DNA from: Oscillospiraceae bacterium
Lineage (GTDB): Bacteria > Bacillota > Clostridia > Oscillospirales > Oscillospiraceae
Direction: 5' to 3'
Assembly (NCBI GenBank): GCA_020860545.1
Contig: JAJBUC010000152.1
Coordinates: 1-43,796 of the forward strand
DNA: 43,796 nucleotides
Positions 16,617-26,007 of this stretch are shown in pieces (position 1 is the first letter of the stretch; the number at the start of each line of letters is the position of its first letter). Both the position numbers and the translations under genes were made by a program. The notes beneath the pieces were generated by a model. That model was not told the DNA's origin, made no database searches, and saw only the letters and a program-made list of their open reading frames with translations.

Positions 16617-17507
16617 ATGAGAGAACCCGTCTTTACCGGCGCATGCCCCGCGATTGTCACTCCATTCGATGAGAGCGGCGCCATCAATTACGATGTTTTC
16701 GGTCGCCTCATTGAGCAGCAGATTGCGGGCGGTGTAGACGCCATCTGCGTCTGCGGCACCACAGGCGAATCCGCTACAATGAGCATTCGCGAGCATATCG
16801 CCGCGGTGGAATTTTGCGTAGATACCGTAAACCACCGCGTCAAGGTCATCGCAGGTGCGGGCAGCAACGACACCGCCGCCGCCGTCTACCTCTCCCAGCA
16901 CGCGGAGGATTCCGGCGCGGATGCGCTCCTGCATGTGACCCCCTATTATAACAAGACCAGCCAGCGCGGGCTGCTGAAGCACTATGAGTATATCGCTGCG
17001 CGGACAAAGCTGCCCATCATTCTATATAATGTCCCGTCCCGCACCGGCGTCTCCTTTACGGCGGAGACCTACCGCGCCCTTGCGCAAAATCCGCAGTTTA
17101 ACGGCGTGAAGGAGGCGAGCGGCAACTTCTCCCTGCTCGCACACACGCGCCATCTCTGCGGGGATGATTTTTACATCTGGTCCGGCAACGACGATCAGGT
17201 CGTGCCGATGATGTCCCTCGGTGCAAAGGGCGTAATATCGGTCGCCTCGAACATCATTCCGGAGGTCATGGTTGAGATGACCCACCAGTGCCTCGCCGGG
17301 AACTTTGCCGACGCCGCCAAGCTGCAGATTGAATATATGGATTTCCTCGATGCGCTCTTTGTGGAGGTAAACCCCATGCCGATCAAAGCCGCCATGAATC
17401 TCGCTGGTATGCATGTCGGCCCGCTCCGCCTGCCGCTCTGCGACATATCCGAGAGCAGCCTCGCGCTGCTCAAAGCCGCCATGCAGCGTATCGGACTGCT
17501 TGCGTAG
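16617..17507 (+). CDS. dapA: 4-hydroxy-tetrahydrodipicolinate synthase
   Basis: Condenses pyruvate with aspartate semialdehyde, the first committed step to diaminopimelate and lysine. TIM-barrel aldolase with the Schiff-base lysine K165 (GVKEASGN), catalytic tyrosine Y137 (YNVPSRTG) and the substrate loop CGTTGES. The track ORF begins 104 codons too early inside asd; the ATG at 16617, after gaaagga, gives the expected 296-residue protein starting REPVFTGACPAIVTPF. Second gene of the lysine riboswitch operon. Confidence 0.97.
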   Translation: MREPVFTGACPAIVTPFDESGAINYDVFGRLIEQQIAGGVDAICVCGTTGESATMSIREHIAAVEFCVDTVNHRVKVIAGAGSNDTAAAVYLSQHAEDSGADALLHVTPYYNKTSQRGLLKHYEYIAARTKLPIILYNVPSRTGVSFTAETYRALAQNPQFNGVKEASGNFSLLAHTRHLCGDDFYIWSGNDDQVVPMMSLGAKGVISVASNIIPEVMVEMTHQCLAGNFADAAKLQIEYMDFLDALFVEVNPMPIKAAMNLAGMHVGPLRLPLCDISESSLALLKAAMQRIGLLA

Positions 17508-17554
17508 CGGTTGCGCAAAGAAGTAGAAAAGACAGAGAAAGGAATGAGCAAACG

Positions 17555-18316
17555 ATGCTTCGAATTTTAATCTCAGGGTGTAACGGACATATGGGCCGCA
17601 CGGTCGAGAGCATCTGCGCCGGACAGTCGAATGTAGAGATCGTGGGCGGGTTTGACCTTCTGGGGCAGAAGGGCAGGGAGTTCCCGGTCTACACAGCGCC
17701 GCAGGAGTTTACCGGCACGGCGGATGTCGTCATCGACTTTTCGAGTCCCGCCGCCCTGCAGTCCTTGCTGGAATTCGGTATAGCGCGGCAGATTCCGCTG
17801 GTACTGTGCACCACGGGATATCCGCCGGAGCAGTCCGCTGCAATTGACGCGGCAACGGAGAAAATCCCTATTTTCCGCTCCGCCAACATGTCCCTCGGTG
17901 TCAATCTGCTCATTGATTTGATTCAGCGCGCAGCCCATGTGCTGGGGGAATCCTACGACGTCGAGATTGTGGAGCGGCACCACAACCGCAAGGTAGACGC
18001 GCCCAGCGGCACGGCGCTGATGCTCGCCGATGCGGTGTCGGAGGCCCTTCCCTACCATCCGCAGTACATCTATGACCGCCAGTCGGTACGCCGAAGGCGC
18101 GATAAGCACGAGATCGGCATATCCGCCGTACGCGGCGGCGGCATCGTCGGTGACCATGAGGTGATCTTTGCCGGGCGGGATGAGGTCATTGAGATCAGGC
18201 ACTCCGCCATGAGCCGTGAGGTCTTCGCCTCCGGCGCGGTACGCGCGGCGCACTTCCTCGCCACCGTGACAGCGCCGGGACTCTACTCCATGACGGATCT
18301 CGTCGCACAGACCTAG
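17555..18316 (+). CDS. dapB: 4-hydroxy-tetrahydrodipicolinate reductase
   Basis: Reduces the DapA product to tetrahydrodipicolinate with NAD(P)H. The N-terminal nucleotide-binding motif reads SGCNGHMGRTV (usually GAxGRMG), followed by CTTGYPPEQ and the substrate signature ERHHNRKVDAPSGTALMLAD with the catalytic His and Lys. Length 253 is normal. It follows dapA by 47 bases, with aaagga upstream. It is the last gene of the operon and is closed by a strong terminator. Later DAP-pathway genes are not in the window. Confidence 0.97.
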   Translation: MLRILISGCNGHMGRTVESICAGQSNVEIVGGFDLLGQKGREFPVYTAPQEFTGTADVVIDFSSPAALQSLLEFGIARQIPLVLCTTGYPPEQSAAIDAATEKIPIFRSANMSLGVNLLIDLIQRAAHVLGESYDVEIVERHHNRKVDAPSGTALMLADAVSEALPYHPQYIYDRQSVRRRRDKHEIGISAVRGGGIVGDHEVIFAGRDEVIEIRHSAMSREVFASGAVRAAHFLATVTAPGLYSMTDLVAQT

Positions 18317-18326
18317 CAAATATATA

Positions 18327-18378
18327 GGAAAAAGGCTGCTGCAAGTGTTGATTCAAACACTTGCAGCAGCCTTTTTCC
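18327..18378. terminator. Bidirectional terminator after dapB
   Basis: A 23-bp perfect stem (ggaaaaaggctgctgcaagtgtt with its complement at 18356-18378) and a 6-base loop, A-rich on one side and T-rich on the other, so it works from both strands. It lies 10 bases after dapB. Confidence 0.9.
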
Positions 18379-18433
18379 TTGCGGCATATTTTGTTGCCGC
18401 ATCTGACTTATTATTTCGCCAGAATACAAAGAG

Positions 18434-18463
18434 TTATCCACATTGTCCACAGAGTTATCCACA
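18434..18463 (+). other. Cluster of three DnaA-box sequences
   Basis: TTATCCACA at 18434-18442, TTGTCCACA directly adjoining at 18443-18451, and TTATCCACA at 18455-18463, all in the same orientation; two match the consensus DnaA box exactly. They lie in a 250-base gap between the dapB terminator and the end of tsaD. The AT-rich stretch after 18520 holds no ORF I can support; a small palindrome gcgcaa-taaa-ttgcgc lies at 18480-18495. It could be a DnaA-titrating or DnaA-regulated site; an origin is less likely because no dnaA/dnaN genes are near. Confidence 0.6.
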
Positions 18464-18632
18464 CGCCATGTGCTTTGTGGCGCAATAAATTGCGCGAAAA
18501 CTTCCGGCTTTGCCTTTCCGCTGTATGCCTATTTTTTTAATAGCATAAAGTGCCGCTTTCCTTTACATAATACTGTACTAATCCTTGATGTAAGGCTGTC
18601 ATTACACGTGCAGGATAAGTTTCATCCTTGCA

Positions 18633-19643
18633 TCATCCGACGCCGAGATCCCTTGTGGCATAGGCGTTCAGGTCCGCACCGGCGCGGTTTCCGCTCTGCC
18701 ATTCGTAGTAACCCTGACAGCCAATCATCGCGCCGTTGTCCCCGCAGAGGGAAATGTCGGGCAGATAGAGTTGCGTGCCCGCCTGCGCGCATGCAAGCTG
18801 CAGATCCGCGCGGATGCGGGAGTTGGCGGCGACGCCGCCCGCCACCGCGACCTTGCCGTAACCCATCTGTGTCGACGCCGCCATCACACGCGGTACCAGC
18901 GTGTCGCTGACCGCCGCCGAAAACGACGCGGCAAAATCATGCAGCTCCAGTACCTCACCCTTTTGCCGGGCGTTATGAATCAGGTTGACTGCGGCGGTTT
19001 TGAGGCCGGAGAAGGACATGTCCAGCGGTGCGCCGCTGATCTGGGCGCGGGGCAGCGGATATCTTCCGCTGTTCCCGGACTGCGCAAGACGATCGAGCGG
19101 CGCGCCGCCGGGGTAACCAATCCCCAGCACCCGCGCCACCTTATCGAAGCACTCCCCCGCCGCGTCGTCGCGCGTGCCGCCCAGAATCGCCATATCGGTA
19201 TAGCCCCGCACATCGACAAGGAGGGTGTTCCCGCCCGAAATACACAGACAGACAAAGGGCGGCTCTAAATTCGGGTAGGTGATATAGTTGGCGGCAATAT
19301 GCCCGCGCACATGGTGCACTGGAATCAGCGGCACGCCCAGCGCATAGGCAGCCGATTTGGCAAAGCTGACCCCTACTAATAACGCGCCGATGAGACCGGG
19401 CGCATATGTCACCGCCACCGCGTCGATATTCCCGCGGGAGAGGGACGCGCGGACCAGCGCCTCGTCGCAGAGCGCGGCAATCACCTCCACATGCTTGCGG
19501 GAGGCGATCTCCGGTACCACGCCGCCGTAGTCCGCGTGCATCTCTGCCTGTGAGGCAATCACATCGGCAAGCACCGTGCGCCCGTCGCGCACCACCGCAA
19601 CGGCGGTTTCATCGCAGGAGGATTCTATGGCGAGCAGATTCAT
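18633..19643 (-). CDS. tsaD: tRNA N6-threonylcarbamoyladenosine transferase TsaD
   Basis: Transfers the threonylcarbamoyl group from TC-AMP to A37 of ANN-decoding tRNAs, working with TsaB and TsaE. ASKHA-fold ATPase with metal-binding H-x3-H in HHVRGHIAAN, ISGGNTLLV (SGGN as in archaeal Kae1 rather than SGGH), DAAGECFDKVAR, MSFSGLKTA, GGVAANSRIR and CGDNGAMIG. Length 336 is typical. Its ATG overlaps the rimI stop by 4 bases (ATGA). tsaB and tsaE, often linked to rimI-tsaD, are not in the window. No clear terminator was seen downstream. Confidence 0.97.
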   Translation of the reverse strand: MNLLAIESSCDETAVAVVRDGRTVLADVIASQAEMHADYGGVVPEIASRKHVEVIAALCDEALVRASLSRGNIDAVAVTYAPGLIGALLVGVSFAKSAAYALGVPLIPVHHVRGHIAANYITYPNLEPPFVCLCISGGNTLLVDVRGYTDMAILGGTRDDAAGECFDKVARVLGIGYPGGAPLDRLAQSGNSGRYPLPRAQISGAPLDMSFSGLKTAAVNLIHNARQKGEVLELHDFAASFSAAVSDTLVPRVMAASTQMGYGKVAVAGGVAANSRIRADLQLACAQAGTQLYLPDISLCGDNGAMIGCQGYYEWQSGNRAGADLNAYATRDLGVG

Positions 19644-20098
19644 GCAAACCCCTCCCTTTGAAATGTCACCGTCATCAGCACCGCGTCCTCCGGCGGCGTC
19701 GTATAATAATCCTTGCGCCGACCCACCGCCTGAAAGCCCATCTTTTCATAGAGCGCGATGGCCGCGTCGTTCCCTGCGCGCACCTCCAGCGTGAGAAAGG
19801 CCAGATGCGCCGCGCCGAAGCGCAGGAAGGCGGACAGAATCTCCTGCGCCACACCCTGCCTGCGAAACGCAGGGGCGACCGCGATTTTCTCCAGTGTGCC
19901 CTCATCGAGCACCGCCCGGACAAGGCCGTAGCCCAACAGCTTGCCGTCCTCGCCCTCCGCGACGATGAGGGAGGCGTTGGGGTTATATAGCTCGTCCGCA
20001 AGCATCTCCACACTCCACGCGGGGGAAAAGCAGATGCGCTCGAGCGCCGCAAGGGCGGGCAGATGACTCCTGTCCGCCGGATTCAGACGGTAATTCAT
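19640..20098 (-). CDS. rimI: Ribosomal-protein-alanine N-acetyltransferase RimI
   Basis: GNAT acetyltransferase of the RimI type, thought to acetylate the N terminus of S18. The acetyl-CoA loop reads AVAPAFRRQGVAQEIL, followed by the C-terminal LEVRAGNDAAIALYEKMGF and GRRKDYY. The track start adds 10 residues inside polA; ATG 20098 follows GGAGG by 7 bases and overlaps the polA stop as ATGA. The 152-residue length fits. Coupled on both sides, with polA upstream and tsaD downstream. Confidence 0.92.
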   Translation of the reverse strand: MNYRLNPADRSHLPALAALERICFSPAWSVEMLADELYNPNASLIVAEGEDGKLLGYGLVRAVLDEGTLEKIAVAPAFRRQGVAQEILSAFLRFGAAHLAFLTLEVRAGNDAAIALYEKMGFQAVGRRKDYYTTPPEDAVLMTVTFQREGFA

Positions 20099-22740
20099 GC
20101 TTTCGCCTCCGCCCAGCTCGTTCCGCAATGCGCCTCGGCGGTCAGTGGAACGGAAAGCTTGGCAACCGCCTCCATCTCCTCGGTCAAAAGGGCTTGAACA
20201 TACTCCGCCTCCCCGGTCGGACTGAGTACGATCAGCTCATCGTGCACCTGCAGCAGCAGCCGCGATTGCAATTTTTCCGTCCGCAGCCGCCGCCAGACAC
20301 GGATCATGGCGAGCTTGATGATATCCGCCGCCGTACCCTGAATGGGCATATTGAGCGCCACCCGCTCCCCGAAGGAGCGCAGATTATAGTTGGAGGATTT
20401 TAGCTCAGGAATCCAGCGGCGGCGGCCGAATAGCGTAGCGACATAGCCGTCGCGCTTGCTCTGCGCCACGATCTCGTCCATATAGCGGCGCACGCCGGTG
20501 TAGTGGGCAAAGTACCGCTCCATATACGCCTTTGCCTCCCCGCGCGTCACGTGGAGATCCTGCGAAAGGGAGAAGTCGGAAATTCCGTAGACAATGCCGA
20601 AATTGACCGCCTTGGCACGGCGGCGCATCTCTCCGGTCACCAACTCACGCGGCACACCGAACACCTGCGCGGCGGTGGTGGTATGGATATCCGCCCCGTT
20701 TTGAAAGTCGGCGATCATCGCCGCGTCATCTGCGATATGGGCAAGCAGCCGCAGTTCAATCTGGGAATAGTCCGCGTCCACAAGCACATAGCCCTCCGGC
20801 GCGATGAACATATGGCGCATCTGCGCCCCCAACTCCGTACGCACGGGAATATTCTGCAAGTTCGGCTCGGTGGAGGACAGCCGTCCCGTTGCGGTCACGG
20901 TATTTTGAAAGCTGGTGTGCAGCTTATTGTCCGCGCCGATGAGCTTGCGGAAGCCCTCCACATAGGTCGAGTTGAGCTTGGTCATCTGGCGGAACTCCTG
21001 AATACACTCGATAATCGGGTGCATTCCGCGCAGTTTCTCGAGCACGTCCGCCCCTGTGGAATAGCCGGTCTTCGTCTTTTTTATCGGCGGAAGCCCCATC
21101 TGTTCAAATAGGACCTGCCCGAGCTGCTGGGTGGAATTGATGTTAAAGGTACAGCCCGCGTAGTCATAGATCTCCTGCTGGAGGGTGTCAATACGTGCTT
21201 TGAGCATCGAGCCGAAGGCTTCCAGTGCTTTGCGGTCAATGAGAAATCCGTCGCGCTCCATCTCCGCCAGAATCGGACAGAGCGGCAGCTCCATCTCAGC
21301 CATCAGCTTTAACATATCCATTTCCGCCAAACTCTTACGCTGCACCGGATAGAGCGCGGCAACCGCAGCGGCGTGGGCGGCCAGCACCTGCGCCGCGCCC
21401 GCGCAGTCGCCCAGCGGCTCAAAGGCGGCGGGGTCGGTAAAGGCCTTCGATGCGGGGATTTCATCGTTAAAATAGGACAGATAGAGCTTTTCCAGCGCAT
21501 AGCTCCCATCCGTCGGCGCGAGGAGGTAGGCGGCGATCTCCGTGTCGAATTGTATGCCCTGTGCTTCGACTCCCTCCTCGAACAGGGCGCGCAGCAGCGC
21601 CTTCGCGCCATGGGTCACAAGCGGAATGGTGCCGTCAAAGAGCCGCCTCAAAAAGGGTACAAACGCTTCGCCCAGCCGGTCGGCAAGAATCACGGCGGCT
21701 TCTCCGCCATGGAGCACCGCCACCGCCTTCCAATCCGGAGCCGCCAGCACCGAGACGAATTCCGCCTTCTCCCAGACAGGATAGTATGCCTCTAGCTGTC
21801 CGGCCTCCGTCACCAGCACGCAGTCGGATACCGTTGCCGCCGCGTGCGCGCCCTGCGGCACCCCCTGCGCATCATGCAGATCAAACTTTTCAATCAGCTT
21901 GGAAAATTCCAAACGTCTGAATACCGCAAGGAGTGTATCCCGGTCCGGCTCCCTTTTCTGCGCGTCATCTGGGGTAAACCCAAGCGGCGCGTCACAGTGG
22001 ATGGTCGCAAGGTCAAAGGAGAGGTCTGCGAGCGCCCTCCCCTCCTCCAGCTTTTTCCGCACCCCCGCCTTGATCACCGGCGCGTCCAAATTTTCATAGA
22101 TACCCCCCAAATCGCCAAAGTTGTGGAGTAGCTCCATCGCGGTCTTCTCCCCCACGCCGGGTACGCCCGGAATATTGTCCGAGCTGTCCCCCATCAGCGC
22201 CTTGAGGTCGATCATCCGCAGCGGTTCCATGCCGTACTCCGCGCGAAAGGCATCCGGCGTCATCTCTTTGGTGGTAGTCTGCCCCATACGGGTGGAGACC
22301 AGCTTGACGCGCACGTGGTCGTCAATGAGCTGCAAGCTGTCCTTGTCACCGGTGACAATCACGGTCTCCCAGCCGGCCGCGGTTGCCGCCGCCGCGACTG
22401 TGCCGATGAGGTCGTCCGCCTCCCAGCCCTCCAGCTCATAGCAGGCGATGCGCATGGCGGCCAATACCTCTTTCAAAATGGGCATCTGCACGGCAAGCTC
22501 GTCCGGCATCCCCTTGCGCTTTGCCTTATAGCCGTCATATGCCTGATGGCGGAAGGTGGGCGCGCGCATGTCAAAGCAGACGCAGAGCGCGTCGGGGTTT
22601 TCCTCCTCCATGAGCTTGAGCAGAATGGTGAGAAACCCATACACCGCATTGGTCGGCGTGCCGTCCCGCGTGGTGAGGGGGCGTACGCCGTAAAAGGCGC
22701 GGTTAATGATGGAGTTGCCGTCAATTGCCATGAGCTTCAT
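20095..22740 (-). CDS. polA: DNA polymerase I, probably without proofreading
   Basis: Repair and Okazaki-fragment polymerase of 881 residues. The N-terminal 5' nuclease (1-290) shows AIDGNSIINRAFYG, EADDLIGT, TGDKDSLQL and GDSSDNIPGVPGVGEKTA. The polymerase domain carries motif A (VDADYSQIELRLLAH), motif B/O-helix (RRAKAVNFGIVYGIS) and motif C (LLQVHDELIV). In the middle domain the exonuclease motif DxE is replaced by FVSVLAAPD and the second motif lacks its Asp (THGAKALL), so the 3'-5' exonuclease is very probably inactive, as in Bacillus and Thermus enzymes. The track start is 57 codons too early; ATG 22740 follows gggaggag and overlaps the ABC-F stop (ATGA). Confidence 0.96.
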   Translation of the reverse strand: MKLMAIDGNSIINRAFYGVRPLTTRDGTPTNAVYGFLTILLKLMEEENPDALCVCFDMRAPTFRHQAYDGYKAKRKGMPDELAVQMPILKEVLAAMRIACYELEGWEADDLIGTVAAAATAAGWETVIVTGDKDSLQLIDDHVRVKLVSTRMGQTTTKEMTPDAFRAEYGMEPLRMIDLKALMGDSSDNIPGVPGVGEKTAMELLHNFGDLGGIYENLDAPVIKAGVRKKLEEGRALADLSFDLATIHCDAPLGFTPDDAQKREPDRDTLLAVFRRLEFSKLIEKFDLHDAQGVPQGAHAAATVSDCVLVTEAGQLEAYYPVWEKAEFVSVLAAPDWKAVAVLHGGEAAVILADRLGEAFVPFLRRLFDGTIPLVTHGAKALLRALFEEGVEAQGIQFDTEIAAYLLAPTDGSYALEKLYLSYFNDEIPASKAFTDPAAFEPLGDCAGAAQVLAAHAAAVAALYPVQRKSLAEMDMLKLMAEMELPLCPILAEMERDGFLIDRKALEAFGSMLKARIDTLQQEIYDYAGCTFNINSTQQLGQVLFEQMGLPPIKKTKTGYSTGADVLEKLRGMHPIIECIQEFRQMTKLNSTYVEGFRKLIGADNKLHTSFQNTVTATGRLSSTEPNLQNIPVRTELGAQMRHMFIAPEGYVLVDADYSQIELRLLAHIADDAAMIADFQNGADIHTTTAAQVFGVPRELVTGEMRRRAKAVNFGIVYGISDFSLSQDLHVTRGEAKAYMERYFAHYTGVRRYMDEIVAQSKRDGYVATLFGRRRWIPELKSSNYNLRSFGERVALNMPIQGTAADIIKLAMIRVWRRLRTEKLQSRLLLQVHDELIVLSPTGEAEYVQALLTEEMEAVAKLSVPLTAEAHCGTSWAEAKA

Positions 22741-24539
22741 ATGTTTTCTCCTCCCTTGTCTGCCGTCTGTTTTGCGATCCGCTCCGCCAGATCGCTGAGA
22801 TAGAGCCAGCGCGCCATCTTTTCCTCCATCCGGCGCTCCAGCTCGGTCTGCTTTTCCAGCAGCTCCTGCAGCGCCACATAGTCCGCCGCCTTGCGCGCCT
22901 GCTCGGCGCACACCTCGGCATGCGCGCGCTCCAGCGCCTCCAGCTCGCCCTCAATGCGATCATATTCGCGCTGCTCGTTATAGCTGAATTTCAGCCGCTG
23001 GGTGCCCGCCGGTTTCTCTCTCCTGGTACGCGGCGCGGCGCTTTTTTCCGCGTCCGCCTGGATGCGCAGCGCATCCCAGTAGTCGGTAAAGCCGCCGGGA
23101 TAGGCGGTCACACGGCCGTCCCCCTCCACCGCCAGAATACGCCTCGCCGTCTTATCCAGAAAATATCGGTCGTGCGAAACCGCCACCATCGCGCCGGGGA
23201 AGGATTCCAGATAATCCTCCAGCACGGTGAGCGTCACAACATCCAGATCGTTCGTCAGCTCGTCCAACAATAAAATATTCGGCGCACCAGCGAGCACCGA
23301 CATGAGAAAGAGCCTGCGACGCTCCCCACCGGAGAGCTTTTTCACCGGACTCCACTGTACCTCCGGCGGGAACAAAAACTGGTCCAAAAGCTGCGCGGCG
23401 GTGAGCGTCCCTTCCGTCGTCGCGATCTCGTTGCCGATCTCGCGGATGTAATCGGTGACCCGCAGGTCGCCGTCCACCGGCGGCGTCTCCTGAGAAAAAT
23501 AACCGATGCGGACGGTCTCCCCACGCACCACTGCGCCGCTGTCCGGCGTAAGCGTCCCCGCGAGCAGGTGCAATAGCGTAGACTTTCCGCTCCCGTTGCG
23601 CCCGACAATCCCAATACGGTCGTCACGCAGGATGCTCAAATTCACATGCTGCAGGACCGTCCTCCCATCGAATCCTTTCCCAACATCGTGCAGTTCAATG
23701 GTCTTTCTGCCCAGGCGGGATGCCTTGATGTTCAGTTCCAGTGCCTCACGCGCCTGCGGCCCGGTCTGTTCCTGCAGGGCGGCAAAGCGCGCGAGCCGCT
23801 CGCGGCTTTTGGTGCCGCGCGCGGTCGGCCCCTGCAGCACCCACTGCTGCTCCCGCCGCAGCAGCGCCTGCCGCTTGCGCTCCGTGGCGCGCTCCCGCTC
23901 CTCCCGGTCCGCTTTGCCCGCCAGATATTGCGCATAGCCGCCGTCGTAAAAATAGAGCTTGCCGCCCTCCACCTCCGCCGTCCGGTTGGTCACCCGCTCC
24001 AGAAAGTAGCGGTCATGGGTCACCATGACAAGAGCGCCGGAAAAGCGCGAAAGGTTCCCCTCCAACCACAGGATCATCTCACTGTCGAGGTGGTTGGTCG
24101 GCTCGTCCAAAATCAACACATCGCAGGGGCGCGCCAGCACCGCCGCGAGGGCCACCCGCCGCCGCTCTCCGCCGGAAAGGGCACCCATTCTGCGGTCAAA
24201 GTCTTTCAGGCCAAGGCGGGTCAGGATGGTGCGCGCCTCGTGCTCGGCAAGGGTGCGCAGCGCAGGGTTACTGTCGGCGAAGACCTGCTCCAGAATGGTG
24301 TAGTCCTCTCCGCAGGCCGGATTCTGCGGCAGGTATTCCAGCGATACGTTCGGGTCACGCCGCACCACACCCCCGTCCGGCTCCTCCACCCCTGCCAGAA
24401 TACGTAACAGGGTAGATTTCCCCGCGCCGTTAAAACCGACGACGCCCAGCCGGTCGCCCTGCAAGAGCGTGAGTGACACCCCGCAAAGCGGCGTTTTCTC
24501 TCCGTATGTTTTTGTGATCCCGTCAGCGGAAAGCAGCAT
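22737..24539 (-). CDS. ABC-F family ATPase (Uup-like)
   Basis: Soluble twin-ATPase of the ABC-F class, which act on the ribosome or, for Uup, in ribosome and DNA-related quality control. Two nucleotide-binding domains: Walker A GFNGAGKST and GRNGSGKST, two LSGGERRR signatures, Walker B LILDEPTNHLD and LLLDELTNDLD. The second has Leu where Pro is almost invariant. A charged linker lies between the domains (REERERATERKRQALLRREQ), and a C-terminal coiled coil of about 90 residues (YDRIEGELEALERAHAEV ... LEKQTELERRMEEK) is the Uup-type DNA/RNA-binding tail. Start: two adjacent ATGs (24542, 24539) follow agggggag; the second has better spacing. It lies 22 bases after cysS and overlaps polA by 4 bases. 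Confidence 0.93.
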   Translation of the reverse strand: MLLSADGITKTYGEKTPLCGVSLTLLQGDRLGVVGFNGAGKSTLLRILAGVEEPDGGVVRRDPNVSLEYLPQNPACGEDYTILEQVFADSNPALRTLAEHEARTILTRLGLKDFDRRMGALSGGERRRVALAAVLARPCDVLILDEPTNHLDSEMILWLEGNLSRFSGALVMVTHDRYFLERVTNRTAEVEGGKLYFYDGGYAQYLAGKADREERERATERKRQALLRREQQWVLQGPTARGTKSRERLARFAALQEQTGPQAREALELNIKASRLGRKTIELHDVGKGFDGRTVLQHVNLSILRDDRIGIVGRNGSGKSTLLHLLAGTLTPDSGAVVRGETVRIGYFSQETPPVDGDLRVTDYIREIGNEIATTEGTLTAAQLLDQFLFPPEVQWSPVKKLSGGERRRLFLMSVLAGAPNILLLDELTNDLDVVTLTVLEDYLESFPGAMVAVSHDRYFLDKTARRILAVEGDGRVTAYPGGFTDYWDALRIQADAEKSAAPRTRREKPAGTQRLKFSYNEQREYDRIEGELEALERAHAEVCAEQARKAADYVALQELLEKQTELERRMEEKMARWLYLSDLAERIAKQTADKGGENI

Positions 24540-24561
24540 CATGCTCCCCCTCTCACGCGGC

Positions 24562-25971
24562 TCAGATTCGCCGCCATTTGACGCCCTCCGGTGTGTCGGT
24601 CAGTTCGATCCCCATAGCCTTGAGCTCGTCGCGGATCCGATCCGCCTCAGCAAAGTTTTTGTCCTGTTTCGCCGCAGTGCGTGCTGCGATCAGTTCCTCA
24701 ATCTCTGTGGACGCTTCTCCGCCGCTTGCCTCCGCCTGTTTGATCCGGGCTGCTGTTTGCAGGAGGCCGAGCGCGAGCACCTGGTCGCAGTCCTCAAGCA
24801 GATATCGCTTGCTCGCGTCGGTGAGCGGTGATTTGAGGATATCATAGAGCACCGTCACCGCCTGTGCGCTGTTGAGGTCATTCCCCATCGCCGCGCAAAA
24901 CTGCTCCCGCAGCGGTTCGCACGCCGCGATATCCGGTGCTCCTTCCGGCGTGAGGGCTGCAATGCGGGACGCGAGCTTCTGATACGCGGCGGCAGCATTA
25001 TCAAGACTTTCCCACGAAAAGGCCAGTGACTTGCGATAGTGCGACTGTAGGCAGAAAAACCGGTAGACAAGCGGGTCATAGCCCTTTTCCTCCAGCAGCG
25101 AGACCGTCAAAAACTCCCCCTTGGATTTGGACATCTTCCCGCCAGCCGTATTGAGATGGTGAATGTGCATCCAGTAGTTGCACCACTTGTGCCCGAGATA
25201 TGCTTCACTCTGCGCAATTTCGTTGGTGTGGTGCGGAAACGCGTTGTCGATGCCGCCGCAGTGGATGTCCAAATATTCGCCAAGATATTTAATGCTGATC
25301 GCCGAGCACTCGATATGCCAGCCCGGATAGCCCAGCCCCCATGGGCTATCCCACTTGAGCTCCTGATCCTGAAATTTGGACTTTGTAAACCAGAGGACAA
25401 AGTCCGTCTTACTGCGCTTATTGGTGTCCTCTTGCACCCCTTCGCGCACGCCGACGGCCAAATCCTCCTCATCATATTCATGAAAGACATGGTAGTGGGG
25501 CAGCTTCGCGGTGTCGAAATAGACATTCCCGCCTGTCTGATAGGCATACCCCTGATCGAGCAGCGCCTGAATCATATCAATATAATCCGCTATGCACGCC
25601 GTCGCGGGGATTACGACGTCAGGACGTCTGATGTTAAGCTTCTCGCAGTCATCAAAAAAAGCATCCGTATAAAACTGCGCCAGCTCCATCACGCTCTTTT
25701 TTTCCCGCCGCGCGCCCGCGAGCATCTTATCCTCACCGGTATCCGCGTCGGAGGCGAGATGCCCCACATCGGTGATATTCATCACACGCGTGACCGCATA
25801 GCCCTCATAGCGGAGAAAGCGGTCGAGCAAATCCTCCATGATATAGCTGCGCAGATTTCCGATGTGGGCGAAGTGGTAGACAGTCGGGCCGCAGGTGTAG
25901 AGCTTTACAACGCCCGGCTCCTGCGGTACAAAGGTCTCCTTCTCCCGCGTCGCGGAATTATATAACTTCAT
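24562..25971 (-). CDS. cysS: Cysteinyl-tRNA synthetase
   Basis: Charges tRNA-Cys. Class I features: [15 protein letters not shown] (the first zinc Cys and the HIGH motif as HIGN), [14 protein letters not shown] with a zinc Cys, [11 protein letters not shown] with the zinc His/Glu, and [12 protein letters not shown] (KMSKS loop). The C-terminal DALR-type domain ends in [18 protein letters not shown]. The track start adds 8 residues; ATG 25971 follows AGGAGG by 6 bases and starts MKLYNSAT as usual. It lies 36 bases after cysE and is probably controlled by the T-box upstream of cysE. Confidence 0.97.
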   Translation of the reverse strand: MKLYNSATREKETFVPQEPGVVKLYTCGPTVYHFAHIGNLRSYIMEDLLDRFLRYEGYAVTRVMNITDVGHLASDADTGEDKMLAGARREKKSVMELAQFYTDAFFDDCEKLNIRRPDVVIPATACIADYIDMIQALLDQGYAYQTGGNVYFDTAKLPHYHVFHEYDEEDLAVGVREGVQEDTNKRSKTDFVLWFTKSKFQDQELKWDSPWGLGYPGWHIECSAISIKYLGEYLDIHCGGIDNAFPHHTNEIAQSEAYLGHKWCNYWMHIHHLNTAGGKMSKSKGEFLTVSLLEEKGYDPLVYRFFCLQSHYRKSLAFSWESLDNAAAAYQKLASRIAALTPEGAPDIAACEPLREQFCAAMGNDLNSAQAVTVLYDILKSPLTDASKRYLLEDCDQVLALGLLQTAARIKQAEASGGEASTEIEELIAARTAAKQDKNFAEADRIRDELKAMGIELTDTPEGVKWRRI

Positions 25972-26007
25972 ATTTTGCCTCCTGCTACATTTCATTCATC
26001 CGATATT

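Noticed and set aside
15479-16687. 402-aa minus-strand ORF opposite asd
   Set aside because: Shadow of asd, which has all catalytic motifs.
18434-18463. Chromosomal origin oriC
   Set aside because: Only three DnaA boxes are visible and no dnaA, dnaN, rnpA or rpmH gene is nearby; kept only as a DnaA-box cluster.
20095-22911. Long N-terminal extension of polA in the track ORF
   Set aside because: The extra 57 residues overlap abcF, are Arg/Gly/Ala-rich and precede a conventional start with a ribosome site.
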